A stretch of DNA of 64,000 nucleotides from Anadara kagoshimensis (GCA_021292105.1 CM037864.1:43803816-43867815); one strand, 5' to 3'; positions 1 through 12,029 are shown, counted from the stretch's first letter. Made by a program: numbers and translations. The notes: a model not told the origin generated them from the sequence alone.

Positions 1-309
1 TCTGACAGGGTTTCCATATGTTTCTATAATTTCTGAAATATTTTTGTTATGTTTCGATTTGTTTTGAGTACAATGTGTGGATATTTACTTAAAAAACAGG
101 TGTTATTTTTTTAATTTTATGAAATAATGCATTCAATTTCAAGTTCATTTATTCGCTCTATATCACAAAGGCGGCGTATTACATCGATAGATAATGACAT
201 AACATAACATTATTTATACAATAAATGATAATATCACATAAACAATTAAAAAAGTCATTAAATGTGTGTATTTGTAGTATAAATGTTTGTGCTATCAAAC
301 CCTGTCAAA
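1..309. repeat. Possible non-autonomous element with short inverted ends
   Basis: An 11-bp inverted repeat brackets this stretch: TGACAGGGTTT near position 3 and AAACCCTGTCA near 297. The interior is AT-rich with no coding signal. The left end touches the window edge, so no target-site duplication can be read. It could be a MITE, but an 11-bp match may be chance. Confidence 0.3.
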
Positions 310-469
310 ATTAATCACAGAATGTTTGACTTACGTACGATGCCACAGAGGTGACATAAAAAGTTTTTATATTAAGTACTTAAGCGATGACTATTACAAT
401 TGATTATATATGCGAGCACGCAAAAGTTATGGATATGCACAAATATAATTATCGCATTGAGCATGCAAC

Positions 470-1575
470 GGTATACGCAAAACGTAACAACTTTTGCATG
501 CAGGTGAGCTTTCGTGTTAGCACGCAACGGTTATTACGGGAGAACTAAAATCTTTTGCATGACCAGGTGAAAGCTTTCGTGTGAGCATTTAATGGTTATT
601 ACGCAAGAACGTAAAAACTTTTGCATGACCAGGTGAAAGTTTTCATGCGAGCACGCAATGGTTATTACGGGAGAACGTAAAAACCTTTGCACTAGCAAGT
701 GAAAGCTTTCATGCGAGCACGCAATGGATATTACGGGAGAACGTAAAAACCTTTGCACTAGCAAGTGAAAGCTTTCATGCCAGCACGCAATGGTTATTAC
801 GGGAGAACGTAAAAACCTTTGCACTAGCAAGTGAAAGCTTTCATGCCAGCACGCAATGGATATTACGGGAGAACGTAAAAACCTTTGCACTAGCAAGTGA
901 AAGCTTTCATGCGAGCACGCAATGGTTATTACGGGAGAACGTAAAAACCTTTGCACTAGCAAGTTAAAGCTTTCATGCGAGCACGCAATGGTAATTACGG
1001 GAGAACGTAAAAACTTTTGCACTAGCAAGTGAAAGCTTTCATGTGAGAACACAATGGTTATTACGCAAGAACGTAAAAACTTTTGCATGACCAGGTGAAA
1101 GCTTCCATGCGAGCACGCAATGGTAATTACGGGAAAACGTAAAAACCTCTGCACTAGCAAGTGAAAGCTTTCATGCGAGCACGCAATGGTTATTACGGGA
1201 GAACGTAAAAACCTTTGCACTAGCAAGTGAAAGCTTTCATGTGAGAACGAAATGGTTATTACGCAAGAACGTAAAAAATTTTGCATGACCAGGTGAAAGC
1301 TTTCATGCGAGCACGCAATGGTAATTACGGGAAAACATAAAAACTTTTACACTAGCAAGTGAAAGCTTTCGTGTGAGCACGCAATGGTCGTAAAAACTTT
1401 TGCATGACCAGGTGAATACTTTTGTGTGTCACGCAATGGTTATTACGTGAGAACATAAAAACTTTGCATGAGCAAGTGAAAGCTTTCATGCTAGCAGACA
1501 GTGGTTATTACGGGAGAACGTAATAAACTTTTGTATGACCAGGTGAAAACTTTTGTGTTAGCACGCAGTAAATAT
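470..1575. repeat. 66-bp minisatellite, about 17 units
   Basis: Tandem copies repeat with an exact 66-bp step; GCACGCAATGG recurs at 651, 717 and onward. Units carry linked variants. One type starts GCACTAGCAAG and another GCATGACCAGG. Units whose middle reads ACGCAAGAAC (near 590, 1060 and 1260) are each followed by a GCATGACC-type unit. Because 66 is divisible by 3, the minus strand stays open for 250 codons as a 22-residue repeat. That frame is an artefact of the period rather than a gene: it has no non-repetitive part and uses an ATG inside the array. Both edges decay, with shortened units near 1349-1400 and diverged ones before 500 and after 1530. Confidence 0.95.
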
Positions 1576-2133
1576 ATTTCCTTGTCTCCACTGTGTCGCC
1601 GTATTTTACGTACAAATAGCATATTCTTTATATGTTAAGTAAATATTATGCATGTTTTTATTCAAGTATACTAGTATCTGGCAAAATGAAATAAAAAAAA
1701 CTTAGTTGAATAATAAGCAGAGCAGCGTGAACTTTTATTGGGTCTGTTTCGGCCAATAAGTCTCTGCAATGCTCATAACACAAAGTATTGCACTTTGTGT
1801 AACTTATTAGTCAAACTATACTCCTACATAAATTGCCAAGTTCCGATATTGCAATTGTGTCTTCAATATCTGATATTTAATACATTTTGTAAAAAATATC
1901 TTCAAATTCCTCGCATTAAAAATGAAATGAAATCCACCCCAATACGAATCACAAGCTCTTATATTTCTCTTACTACTTAACTATCATCTCTTTAGAACAT
2001 GACATAATATGTACAGCACGTGACAAGTATTACTTTTGAATTCACGAGTTCATAAAATCCTAAAGGAGCACATGCACGTGCATCTGAAAAATCACACTTA
2101 GTGAAAAGTCATAATAAAATCACAAAGGTATAA
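1576..2133. other. AT-rich stretch, nothing recognised
   Basis: No coding, RNA or repeat signal was recognised between the minisatellite and the palindrome. The short open frame at 1738-1980 has no family resemblance. Confidence 0.5.
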
Positions 2134-2217
2134 TAAAATCACATTTAATTTATCCCAGTCCTGTTGTTTTTTTACCGTAAAAAACAACAGGACTGGGATA
2201 AATTAAATGTGATTTTA
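2134..2217. repeat. Perfect 39-bp inverted repeat (palindrome)
   Basis: Left arm 2134-2172 and right arm 2179-2217 are exact reverse complements over 39 bp with a 6-nt spacer (TACCGT). The arms include ATCCCAGTCCTGTTG and its complement. Such a palindrome would extrude as a cruciform or fold into a hairpin if transcribed. Perfect identity suggests recent origin or ongoing homogenisation. Confidence 0.97.
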
Positions 2218-3677
2218 CGTGATAAACGGTTTATTTGGAATTTTAGCATCAAATACGTTATAATGGTATAGGACAATTATTCACTGTAGTCCTAAACAAC
2301 TATTGTAAGCGTACTACATGTATTTGAAACATTTCTGTTTTGCATGCATGCAGTTAGATGAACGCAGATTGACGCACAAAAATTGAATTGTGTAACCAGA
2401 AAACCCGTTTTCAAAAGAACAAATGCACAAGAAAACATTGGGGAAATAAGCATAAAAAACATGATAACAACAAGAAATAATAAGAACAAAGAGGTTTGTA
2501 TGAATAAACCAGAACATCTAATGTAACCTGTGGATTTCAAAAACACAATGCACGTGAAGCACGTGGTGTCAATCAAAGAAATATTTATATACACAAAAAT
2601 GACTTGTGGTTTTCTACAAACACGTTTGTTGCCAAATTTTATATGTTTATCTCTATACAAGACTGAAATCCGCTAATGGCAAACTTTGGTTCTTTTGCAA
2701 TTGTTCGATCACTTTATGGGTATTGGGATAATGTCTTCTTTCATTTCCAGAAACATCAATTGAAACCGTTAAAGTTTAATTATTGAATGTGCAATTATAT
2801 ATGAGGGAAACTAAAGTTTAATTATTGAATGTGAAATTATCAGGGGAAAAAGAGATTTAAATTTGAAATTTTACAAAACGCGTGTTGTTCACTGAAACGT
2901 GAATAAATTCAATCATTATCAGTTATTTGAAATTAATATATTTTTAAAAAAAATTCATTATGATAATTCTATAATTCATTCGACACAAAGCCAGTTTGTC
3001 AAATGATTAAACACATTAAGCAGCGATGCTCGCACATAGAGTTTTGTCCAGTTGGTTTTGAAAACAACCCATATTTTTCAGGAATTGTGAACTGTTTTAA
3101 TTTTACTATAGATAAATAGATATTTATTTTAGAGCTTATCAAAGAATTACGAACTTCTATTACAGCAGAATGCACATTTAGAGCTGTTTTAATCATGGGA
3201 TGCTCTTTAAAACTGATTTTGACGCAGACATTTTAAGAATTTTTTTCATTTTTAATTTGGTCAAGAGTTGTATATTGTGTTGCCGGATATTCCCTTTTTA
3301 AAAAATTGTATCATTACATAGATTGTATATAAGAATGATCCATTTGTTATTGCCACGTACGGGGCAATAACCACTGTGTTTTACCTATCAATATATTATA
3401 TACAGTCATTATTATTTATTAGACAAAAATAAAATTTTATATAAAGTAATAAACCCGAAACAATAGAAAAACGATAAAATAAGACGTTTAACAATTATTG
3501 AGAAAACAAAGTTAAACGGAGAAAAAAATTTTCATCATTGAAACCAAACTTCGAGAAAGACAATATAATAAAATCATTTTTTGTTTTCATTTTACAACAG
3601 TTTCTGTTCTTCTGTTTTACTATTTATTTATTTATTTATCATTATTATTATTATATGATATTACTAATAAATGATTG
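2218..3677. other. AT-rich stretch with minor repeats
   Basis: Holds a near-exact direct duplication (AAAGTTTAATTATTGAATGTG at about 2771 and 2813) and a 9-bp inverted repeat (GTTATTGCC at 3346, GGCAATAAC at 3363). No gene is seen. Confidence 0.5.
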
Positions 3678-3807
3678 ATCAGGTATTTTCATATTGGCCC
3701 AAATACCGTATTTGGCCAAGGTGTGTCATATTGGCCCGAAGCTGCAGACCAAGGGCCAATATGGCACACCGAGGCCAAATAATCGGGTCAATATGAAAAT
3801 ACCTGAT
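3678..3807. mobile_element. Fold-back MITE, 130 bp
   Basis: The two ends are inverted copies: ATCAGGTATTTTCATATTG at 3678 and CAATATGAAAATACCTGAT ending 3807. Inside are further nested inverted pairs built on CATATTGGCCC/GGGCCAATATG and TTTGGCC/GGCCAAA. A clear target-site duplication could not be read. A degenerate relative with the same CATATTGGCCC words lies at about 4280-4370. Confidence 0.8.
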
Positions 3808-5059
3808 TCATGATAATTTTATTAATTAACATGTCATACTCTCAAAAACTGTATCAGTATAGTCGATTGTTGCATCAACAAAACTATTTTGTGGCAAGTG
3901 TTGACTGGAATCAGAGAACGTTTTCTAAGTCAGATCATCATTTCATTGCGTGTTAGGTCATGAGTTAAAACCTCAAGCATGCCTTCCCCTGTGTGACATT
4001 CGCTGCATCACTTAATTGTCGTCTTATTGTTTGTAAACATACCGCGTCAAAGAAATGCTTACAAGACCCAAGACAGACGAGCGAATAAAAGTGTGTAGCT
4101 TTTTGTATATTTTGTGAGATACTTTTATTGATAATATTTTTTATCAAACATAAGCAAGTTTTTCAATAAGATTTTGTAATCTGAAAATGTTTCAATTTGC
4201 ACTTACCCCTATTGGATTTTCAGAAGCGCTATAGTCATTTTGTTTTAATAAAATTACGTAAATAAAGTCATAATATTTGCACGCGCCAATATTGGCTTAG
4301 TTTTTTTTCATATTGGCCCTATTAATCTAATATTAGCCCAGTTTTGGGAATTATTGGCGTGGCAGATTTTTACGTATTGTATCAATAACACATGTTGTTA
4401 ATAAATAATAATTATTAATAATATAATTATTAAACCGTAGTAGCAAAATAATAAAAGACAAGTAATGAGGATTATATCAGGCAGAAATCGGTCAAAATCC
4501 ACAGATCCAATATAGTGAACAACGTCAAAAACATGCCACCAACAAAGTTGTGAAAGGACATAACTTACCAAAGTGATCGAAAACTGAAGATGGAAGCATA
4601 GCGTTTAGAATTCAGAGATCTTTTTGGCACCAGCATCAGGATACAACGCAGCACAGATTTTCACAATTTTAGATTTTGATTACTTAAACAACTATATTTT
4701 ACTAACTGTTTCAATTTTTGTTTGCCGTGTTTTTGATACAACGGTGCTTCGTCATAGCAACACAAACATACAACCGTATAAAATAAAAACTAACCTGACT
4801 TTTGTATTCTGTATTCGAATTCTGTCTCTGAATCAGAAACTTATACGTTATATATAGAAATATTCCAATACAATGACGTACCAAACAAACTATTGTCTGT
4901 TAAAGTTCTGGTGTCATTATCTAGAACGACATGAGAGAAGACCGTCTATTCTGTTCCAATTCGATCTAGTACTATTGTTCAAGAATACAAACTAAGAATG
5001 TCTTCAACATATTGATGAGTTGTCACGCTATTTTATAATTAGAAGGTTTTTAATACAGT
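3808..5059. other. AT-rich stretch; degenerate relative of the 3.7 kb fold-back
   Basis: About 4280-4370 contains CGCCAATATTGG, CATATTGGCCC and ATTATTGGCG, which read as an eroded copy of the neighbouring fold-back element. Nothing else was recognised. Confidence 0.4.
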
Positions 5060-5222
5060 CGAGACCATCTACAGAGGCCACCGTCGGGATCCAGTAAAAG
5101 TGGTCTTTATGAGCAAGTAGTCCTTATATACAGGTTCACATAACATGAATAAAGAGCGAATGCGATAAAATTTTACTTAACTTTAAAGCAGCTCTGAACT
5201 TCATACAGAGGTAGCCTTTATG
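5060..5222 (+). repeat. Dispersed repeat, copy 1 of 2
   Basis: Shares ordered words with 23535-23690: CCTTATATACAGGTTCA followed by ATGAATAAAGA, then ACAGAGGTAGCCTTTAT against AGGTAGCCCTTAT. The two copies have the same orientation. Type of element unknown. Confidence 0.6.
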
Positions 5223-5249
5223 TTAAGTTTGAAAACATGTGTCGCTTGT

Positions 5250-5252
<3 letters not shown>

Positions 5253-5289
<37 letters not shown>

Positions 5290-5301
5290 TGTGTGTGTGT
5301 G
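5253..5301. repeat. (GA)n-(GT)n compound microsatellite
   Basis: About 17 GA units run directly into about 7 GT units. Confidence 0.97.
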
Positions 5302-5937
5302 GTTCAATTTGCATTACGCGTGCTTTAAGTTCAGCGGCGGTCCATATGGCTAATAGTCGATTTTGACTGTGTCTATACTACAGCTGTCAAATTATACACT
5401 ACACAAAATGAAATGTGTATTCACCTAGGACTTATTATACCTAGGACTCAGGCGAATACCTTGTTCTAGTCGATCAGTCGGTCTATTTATCAATGAATAT
5501 ACATTTTAAATAAAGATAACATATTTCATTACGCAAATAGTTTTCTGGGGCAAAGTTGGAGGTCTACTGCACTGCACCCGGAAAAATGTACAGAATTGGG
5601 CAACTTTCAGCCAATCAGAACAACTTCCTTGTTGCGCTTATCGTAATACAATTGTTAAAGCCTGTTTCAAAATTATCTCTAAAACCACGCCTTCCACCTG
5701 TCAATGTACACAACAACGCATTCTGTCCAGTTAACAAATCTCAAGTACGATTTTGACTGATGTAGGCCGTGCTATATTATCCTGTCGTCTAGAGGTTCAA
5801 ACTTCAAATCCCGGGGGAATAGATCTCTATGATTTTCCCGCCTAATTGGCATCTGAACTTATTAATAACAAGGCATGTGCAGAATTTTGAATATGTCTCA
5901 ATTCTTCATAACAACACGTTAAGCTTCGAGAGAATAC

Positions 5938-6042
5938 CGCCGGGTAGCTTAGTTGGTAGAATTTCCCGCTTGTATGCGTAAGACCCGGGTTCGAATGCCG
6001 GTTTCGGCCGCTGCATTGTTTTTCCTTTCATGTTACAAATGT

Positions 6043-6096
<54 letters not shown>
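5938..6096 (+). mobile_element. tRNA-derived SINE head followed by (TC)n
   Basis: Positions 5938-6010 resemble a tRNA with RNA polymerase III promoter boxes: box A TAGCTTAGTTGG at 5945-5956 and box B GGTTCGAATGC near 5988. The tail runs into a (TC)n tract at 6045-6096. The acceptor stem is imperfect and box B ends GC rather than CC, so this is a tRNA-like SINE head rather than a functional tRNA gene. The minus-strand (RE)n open frame here is the microsatellite read through. Confidence 0.65.
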
Positions 6097-6100
<4 letters not shown>

Positions 6101-6720
6101 GTTTAATATACACGTTTTATGAAACGGGACACTTCCAATATTAAAACATACATCAGCAGACTCAGACAAACTCGACACATGACACTACAGATAACGCTTC
6201 ACATCCAATTAGATTTACAAGTTTTTGTGGTTTATGTATAAGGAAAATAATTAGTAAATCATACAATTAATTTGTCTTAGCATTAGCTTAGTTCATCATT
6301 CATGGTTTCTTGGAAATTTGTACTACTTATAGATTGCACTTTGTTTTACTACTGACATTATTTTTTTTATATTTCTATATATTTTATATCAAACCAAATT
6401 TAATAAAATATTTATATGTGTCTGTGTTTTTTCAGTATTGGGTGACAGAAAAAATAAAACATTATTTAAGTTTCATTTATGCTACATATGATATCCGTTC
6501 AAAAAATCGAGAAGAAATATCCAGTTGCATATATTTTTTTATCTTATCAATAATGCTACAAATCTCCTATTACAAATTATTTAACACAATGAAAAAATGA
6601 TATTACTTAGAAAATAAACACAGATATAATAAAATAAAAACATTTCAAATATTTTCCATGTATAAAATTATATAAAACGTGTACTAAGCAATGGCTAGAA
6701 ACAATAAATAATTAATCACA
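6097..6720. other. AT-rich stretch, nothing recognised
   Basis: Very AT-rich sequence; the open frame at 6310-6600 is low-complexity Phe/Tyr/Ile codons with no family resemblance. Confidence 0.5.
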
Positions 6721-6757
6721 AAACACTTATAGCAAAAGAACTTAGGAAAAAGCGCAG

Positions 6758-6793
<36 letters not shown>

Positions 6794-6869
6794 TGCATGC
6801 CAAATTAACTTATAAGGTACTGCTTTCTATAAAACACTTATGGTAAAAGAAATTAGAAAAAGCACAGAA

Positions 6870-6900
<31 letters not shown>

Positions 6901-6960
6901 CATGTAATAATAATAATAAAACATTGTATACCAAAATGACTTATACGATACTATCAATAA
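6721..6960. repeat. Tandem duplication (about 111 bp) carrying (AAT)n
   Basis: AAACACTTATAGCAAAAGAA at 6721 recurs as AAACACTTATGGTAAAAGAA at about 6832. Each is followed by an ATA/AAT microsatellite (6758-6791 and 6870-6918) and then by a similar ACTTATA-containing segment. The microsatellite expanded independently in the two copies. Confidence 0.8.
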
Positions 6961-7504
6961 AACTGTTTCAGATATGAATTATAAAATGCAACAAGGGAAA
7001 TATGCACAAATAAGTTAAAAAATCATTGCAGTTAATTTTATCATAAAGATTTACTTTTAAATAAATCTAATAAAATACACAGAGGACATAATAATATTTC
7101 ATCGTCTATTTCACATATTAAAATAAACACATGACTTTGAATGGGCACTGAATATCGATAATGTGGTGACGGAAATTATCTCCGGTGATTTTGAGACATG
7201 TCGATTTTTTTTTACATCTAGAGGGTTTTTTAAAATAAAATATATATCTTGTATTAAATATCAGGTGCTACTTTTGAATATAATTATTTTATGCAAATGA
7301 CATAAAAACAATACTAGTATTTATAAAGCAACCAGTATGAAGCGTTTGATGTTTTCTTATATTGTCTGACATTTAACGAAATTTCATTTTCAAAATTATT
7401 TTCATTTTCACACCATTTTATTCAACGTACATGCACTACTGGCATGCGGAAGACAAAAATGCTCATGTAGCTAGATTTTGCGGTGCAATTCAGTCACATT
7501 TGTT

Positions 7505-7535
<31 letters not shown>

Positions 7536-8137
7536 ATATTTACAACAAAGATGTATCGGTTTCCCTTATTTTTGACTTATATTACTGAACAAAAATTGCC
7601 CATGACAAAGAGTCGTGTATAAAATTTCAGACCTCTCAAGTCTTTAGATCTCAGACAATAAAAAGTTCTAAACTGCACCATTTAACATTTATTATCACTT
7701 GAAAAGTTATATTATAGTCTTACTCTGCAATTTTTTCTGATAATGTTTTGTAGAGAAAGGGCAAACATCAAAAACTTTAATTTTTAATCTCAAGCCCTTC
7801 TAAACATAGATAGACCAACAACATTTCAATAAAATGTTTTAAAACAAATTTTACCCTGACGATTTTCATTTGCGTTCAAACTAAATAGGTTTCATTTATA
7901 TTATACAAACGCGTTTGTAGCACAATAACAATATTTATAGAATATAACAGATATTTATATACATAAAAATTGCCATTACATACTGTAAATCATAAAATTA
8001 ATGCGAGCAAGGGATTATAAAAATTATAGTATATGGTTATACACGAAAGGAGTTTCATAGTTTTATCCAGGCGTGATGAAAAAAAAATTATTCTAGATTT
8101 TATATCATTTGTTCCTTTCGAATTTCTATATAAATCG
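6961..8137. other. AT-rich stretch, nothing recognised
   Basis: Contains a short TA/TG microsatellite at about 7506-7536. No coding or RNA gene signal. Confidence 0.5.
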
Positions 8138-8682
8138 AACATAAACATACCAATCCATGTCCAAATCAAAATCTAAAAGCAAAAACTTTGAAAACTGGCA
8201 AAACACATTAACTTCCACCAGGGAAATGAGGTCAGGTGCTCCTGAAGGGTAAGCACCTTATGTTTAGCTAGCAACAACCGCCACGTGTGTAATAAAATCT
8301 CATATTATGCCAGTGTTAATTTTACAGCACTAGACGACCGTTTCGGAATACAATTCCTAATCAGTACGGCTTTGACCAAAATCGTGAAACCAATTTTTTT
8401 CCAAAGAGTTGAGAATTGAAAATGAAATGAGCATGGACTTTTGGACGAAATATTGTATTCAGAGACCCCATACTTATCAACAATATTGTGATGACAGCAA
8501 TAAAACTTGTCCTTAATAATCTTAGGCTTGCAGTACCACTGCGCCAACAAACTATGTGTAAAGCAGTTTGCTTTGTTGTATAAAATTCCTGTATAGGAAA
8601 CAAGCTCTATTGCTGCATAGGAAAGGTGGACAATAGAAAATTGAAGTCATCACCTTTCTCATACAGCTTGAAATGTGAAAAT
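8138..8682 (-). mobile_element. PLE-family fragment: RT C-terminus plus 3' UTR, with hammerhead-like insert
   Basis: Reading the minus strand, RT codons from about 8682 to 8440 (remnants of the SNIPASPAYGV and VDKYGVS region) lead into the 3' UTR. The 3' UTR ends at the family 3' terminus near 8138 (marks: CTTCCACCAGGGAAATGAGG, CCATGTCC in + orientation). About 100 bp at 8295-8402, absent from the other copies at this point, interrupts the UTR and contains a hammerhead-like motif. The frame is broken by stops and shifts. Confidence 0.8.
8310..8375 (-). ncRNA. Hammerhead-ribozyme-like motif, copy A
   Basis: On the minus strand the core reads CTGATTA (from 8364), then stem II GGAAT/ATTCC closed by a TGT loop, then GAAA (8344-8341), then a 3-bp stem III ACG/CGT with a 2-nt loop. 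Predicted cleavage follows GTC, between 8333 and 8332. Stem I can form a UA/UA pair, an internal loop and an outer CG pair. The invariant G8 of CUGAUGA is U here, so self-cleavage is probably lost. Minimal hammerheads with a very short stem III are known from Penelope-like elements. The type I assignment is my inference. Confidence 0.65.
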
Positions 8683-10535
8683 TAACTGAAATTAGAACTT
8701 AAAATATCAGTGACACATATTTTACAAACATTTGACCAATGATTATTACATTCAGACAGATATTCCAACCTGTTCGCCAAAAAGACTATTGTACAACTTG
8801 AAGGAATCGTCTAATAAAGTATTTTTACGGTTTGTAATATACTGGCACTATAAGAACAGGTTGAATGAATCTGATAGATAACGATGATCTTGTTTAGAGG
8901 TTTTAAAACTTGGAAATTTCCAATGTCTTGTGTATTTAAAGCCACAACAGCATTATTACAGCTATTCTATTCTTTTTGGTCTTTATATATGTAACTATAC
9001 TTTTTATAATTTAATCGTTCAATATATTCAAATATAGCAAATGTACTGCCGTATACCATTTTGTTTTGCATGTATTCAATTATAAAATTCAAAATTGGTA
9101 TATAAGTGCACATGTGTATAATATAGATAAATTCTACTAAGCGACTGGTGTTGAAATATCGCACATACTTACTCTCAAAAGGAATTTACGGATTTGCCAG
9201 AAAAGTTTAAATATGTAATGTTTTATTTACTGAAAATGAATAATTAAACAATTTGCATTCACATAGTTTACATACAAATGACAGACTTTGACCCTTAATC
9301 CGTGAATCACACAGGTCTAGTTGAATTTTAATTTCTACTGTTAACTTGTTCGAATCACGGAATTCAACTTTTTTTGTAAACTCTTTGCACTAAAATTAGA
9401 TAAAACAAACTATATGAAGATTTATAGCATGTGTTACAAAACATGTACAAAGTCGGTTTAAACAATATTTCTTCCTTCTTGTCACATTTGCAAATTTTTG
9501 AATTTTTATTTGAAATAAGTGTTAAAAATTTGCACAGTTTTTGCTAATTATTGAATTCCTTCATAAAAATGCGTCTAGTGCTACAGAATAAAGACAGACT
9601 TAGTAATTATTTCACATAAACCAGCTATAGCAAGAATATTGTAATAATAGTATTTTGCACAGATGGATTTCGTCACATTTAATATGGAAAAACTATTCAG
9701 GAACACATGTGACTTGAATATTAAATGTTTGTTCAAAGCTGGGCTTGAATCTTAAAGCAAGTGCTGCATACTACAGCAAAGTTTGCCTACATTAGATCAA
9801 CAAACAAAATCATTACTTAATAAATCATTCATTCTGAGATGCAGAAAAAAGCAGAAAAAAACTAATATTGCCCTAACTTCAGACGCAAAATAATAAAAAA
9901 AAAATTGACAAAAAACCCCAGAATTTAATCATTACTTAAACTATATTTTAATATTTATGTGGTAAATTGAACACCTGGTGTGAGTTTTTGAATACTGAAC
10001 ATATGTTTAAAATAAAAATCACGTATTCCTGTAAACAGTTTTTAAACAATCAAACATAAAATAAAAAGACAGTTCTTTCATAGGTTAACAATTATCTATT
10101 TTTGATTGTTCCTTAACAATCAACACATATCTCGGCTAATTTGTGATATGATGCTGTGAAGTCTATCCTCATGCCTTGTCATATTTATTTTACAATCAAA
10201 TTCATTATATTTTTTGGATTCTGACAACATAGATTTTTCCTTGGCATATAATTAAAAGTACAGTCACTCCTTGTCAATCCTTGTACATAAGATATGCTTT
10301 CTTAGTTTAATGAAAGTCTGTATTTTATATTCACAATAAGTCAAAAATGTTTTATTAAGCTTACACAGTGGAACCACGTGGTCGGATAAGCAGGAAAGGG
10401 TTTTTGGTTCGACATAGGTTGAACGATTAAAGGTAGATGATCATGTAATGAGAATTTACCTTGGATTTAACATTTGATGAGCTGACCCCCCCCCCTCTTA
10501 AAAGAGAAATTTTATAGTCTCAGATGCTTCCAATC
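8683..10535. other. AT-rich stretch, nothing recognised
   Basis: No gene or clear repeat. A short C-run lies at about 10487-10496. Confidence 0.5.
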
Positions 10536-10925
10536 AGTGAAACCGTGTAAGCACTTAACTGATGCTTTACGTCACCTAAATTTTCTAAGCATTTTACAGA
10601 TGCTTCACATAACTTAAAACCGTTTTAAGCACTGTACCAGTGCGACACGTCACTGAAATTGTTTAAAGCATGACGGATGACCAACGTCTCTTAAAATGTT
10701 TTAAGCACTGAACCGAACCGTTGCTTCATTAAAAACCGTGAAAAATACTGCATTAATACTCCACGCCACTTTAAACGTTTTAAAAGCACTTAACTGTTGC
10801 CTCACGTCACCAAAACCGTGATAAGTACTGAACTGACCACGTCACTAAAACCGTGATACACGTGATGCACCACACATTAACATCACTGAAACAGTCTTAG
10901 AACTGAACGGATGAGCATAAAACTA
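10536..10925. repeat. Degenerate minisatellite, unit about 40 bp, about 10 units
   Basis: The pattern TAAGCACT-GAACTG-ATGCTTCACGTCAC-TAAAACCGTT recurs roughly every 40 bp with substitutions and small indels. Divergence between units is high, so the array is old. Confidence 0.8.
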
Positions 10926-11379
10926 TTTCGAGATAGGGTACAAGTTTAATTTTTATGTTCAGCTGCACATGATTTCCTATTTCGTTGGCTTTTGTTCAGC
11001 CAGTCTTTGGATTTTCTTTCATTACAACAAGACTCTATTTAACGATTAAGTGCAATTATTAAAAATTTAAAAGTCAGAAAAACCAAGTACACAACACAGC
11101 ATGAAAAACAAGACATAAAATAAACACATGATATAAGTAATGAAAATGTTGTCGAATAAAACATGTGACTTTGGATTCTTAATAAATGAATTGTCAAAAT
11201 GGTATCCAGTGCAGGGTTTTTTTTAATTATTTATCTATATCATTTCACAACAGCACAAGCATAATACAACATAAAATACCTAATAAACAATAAAGCCAAA
11301 TTGAAATTGTTAAGACTAGTTCTACACTAGTATAAAAAGTTCAGTGTCTACAACACTACATTTATGTTGTTAAAAACCC
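10926..11379. other. AT-rich stretch, nothing recognised
   Basis: No gene or repeat recognised. Confidence 0.5.
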
Positions 11380-11637
11380 AGGCCCCAGTTTCATTCCTTA
11401 GCTAAGATTTTCCTTAACTTAAATTTAGCAATTTTTTGTGATCTCTTTTTGAAAATACTGCTGAATATTTTTGTCAAAACTAAATGCAAATGTTTTAATC
11501 TAGAAGTAATCTTAAAAATAACACCTTAAATTCCTCAATATCATGCTTGAAAATAAGAAAATTATAAAGGTTTGAAATTTTGCAAGATTTAAGTTAAGGG
11601 AAATCTGAGCTAAGGAATGATTGTGAAAGCGGGGCCT
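11380..11637. mobile_element. MITE with long terminal inverted repeats, 258 bp
   Basis: The left end begins AGGCCCCAGTTTCA and continues CCTTAGCTAAGATTTTCC. The right end is its near reverse complement and finishes AAAGCGGGGCCT. The inverted repeats run about 50 bp with small indels around an AT-rich centre. There is no coding capacity. A confident target-site duplication was not found. Confidence 0.85.
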
Positions 11638-12029
11638 GGACAGCCTTTACAGTGCGGCGTTTTTATTACTTTAGCAGAGCGTAGGAGTAAATGAAATAGC
11701 ATTGTAAGGCGTCTCTTCAACGTTGCAACAATTTTACGCAGACAACGGTAAAATCTACCAAAAACATATATTTTATAGAACCTTAATTATTATTTATGAA
11801 ACCAACCAGACTTGTGAAAGACATAGGTAAAGTGGACGTTTCTTTTTAGTTTTTTACAATATATCTTAATTCCTGTGTACAGGTAAGAGTAAATTCTTCG
11901 AACTTTTTTTCATTTGGCCCTTCCACGCCGCCGTATGAAATTACTACTCATCAAAAAAACAAACATTACAATCAACGGCCAAACCAATGTACTAAACCGA
12001 AATGAAAACGCTGAAGCTTACAATTTATA
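11638..12029. other. Unique sequence, nothing recognised
   Basis: No gene or repeat recognised. Confidence 0.5.

Noticed and set aside
534-1286. 250-codon minus-strand open frame with 22-residue repeats
   Set aside because: It coincides exactly with the 66-bp minisatellite. The period is divisible by 3, so openness is automatic. It has no unique domain and no start context.
470-1575. CRISPR-like array
   Set aside because: Whole units repeat with no variable spacers, the repeat is far longer than CRISPR repeats, and the DNA is eukaryotic.
5765-5830. tRNA-like or hammerhead-like sequence (GTCGTCTAGAGGTTC, CAAATCCCGGG)
   Set aside because: Neither a cloverleaf nor the hammerhead boxes (CUGAUGA, GAAA) can be placed around it.
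5906-6178. Open frames with (RE)n or (SL)n runs on both strands
   Set aside because: Translation of the (TC)n microsatellite and SINE head.
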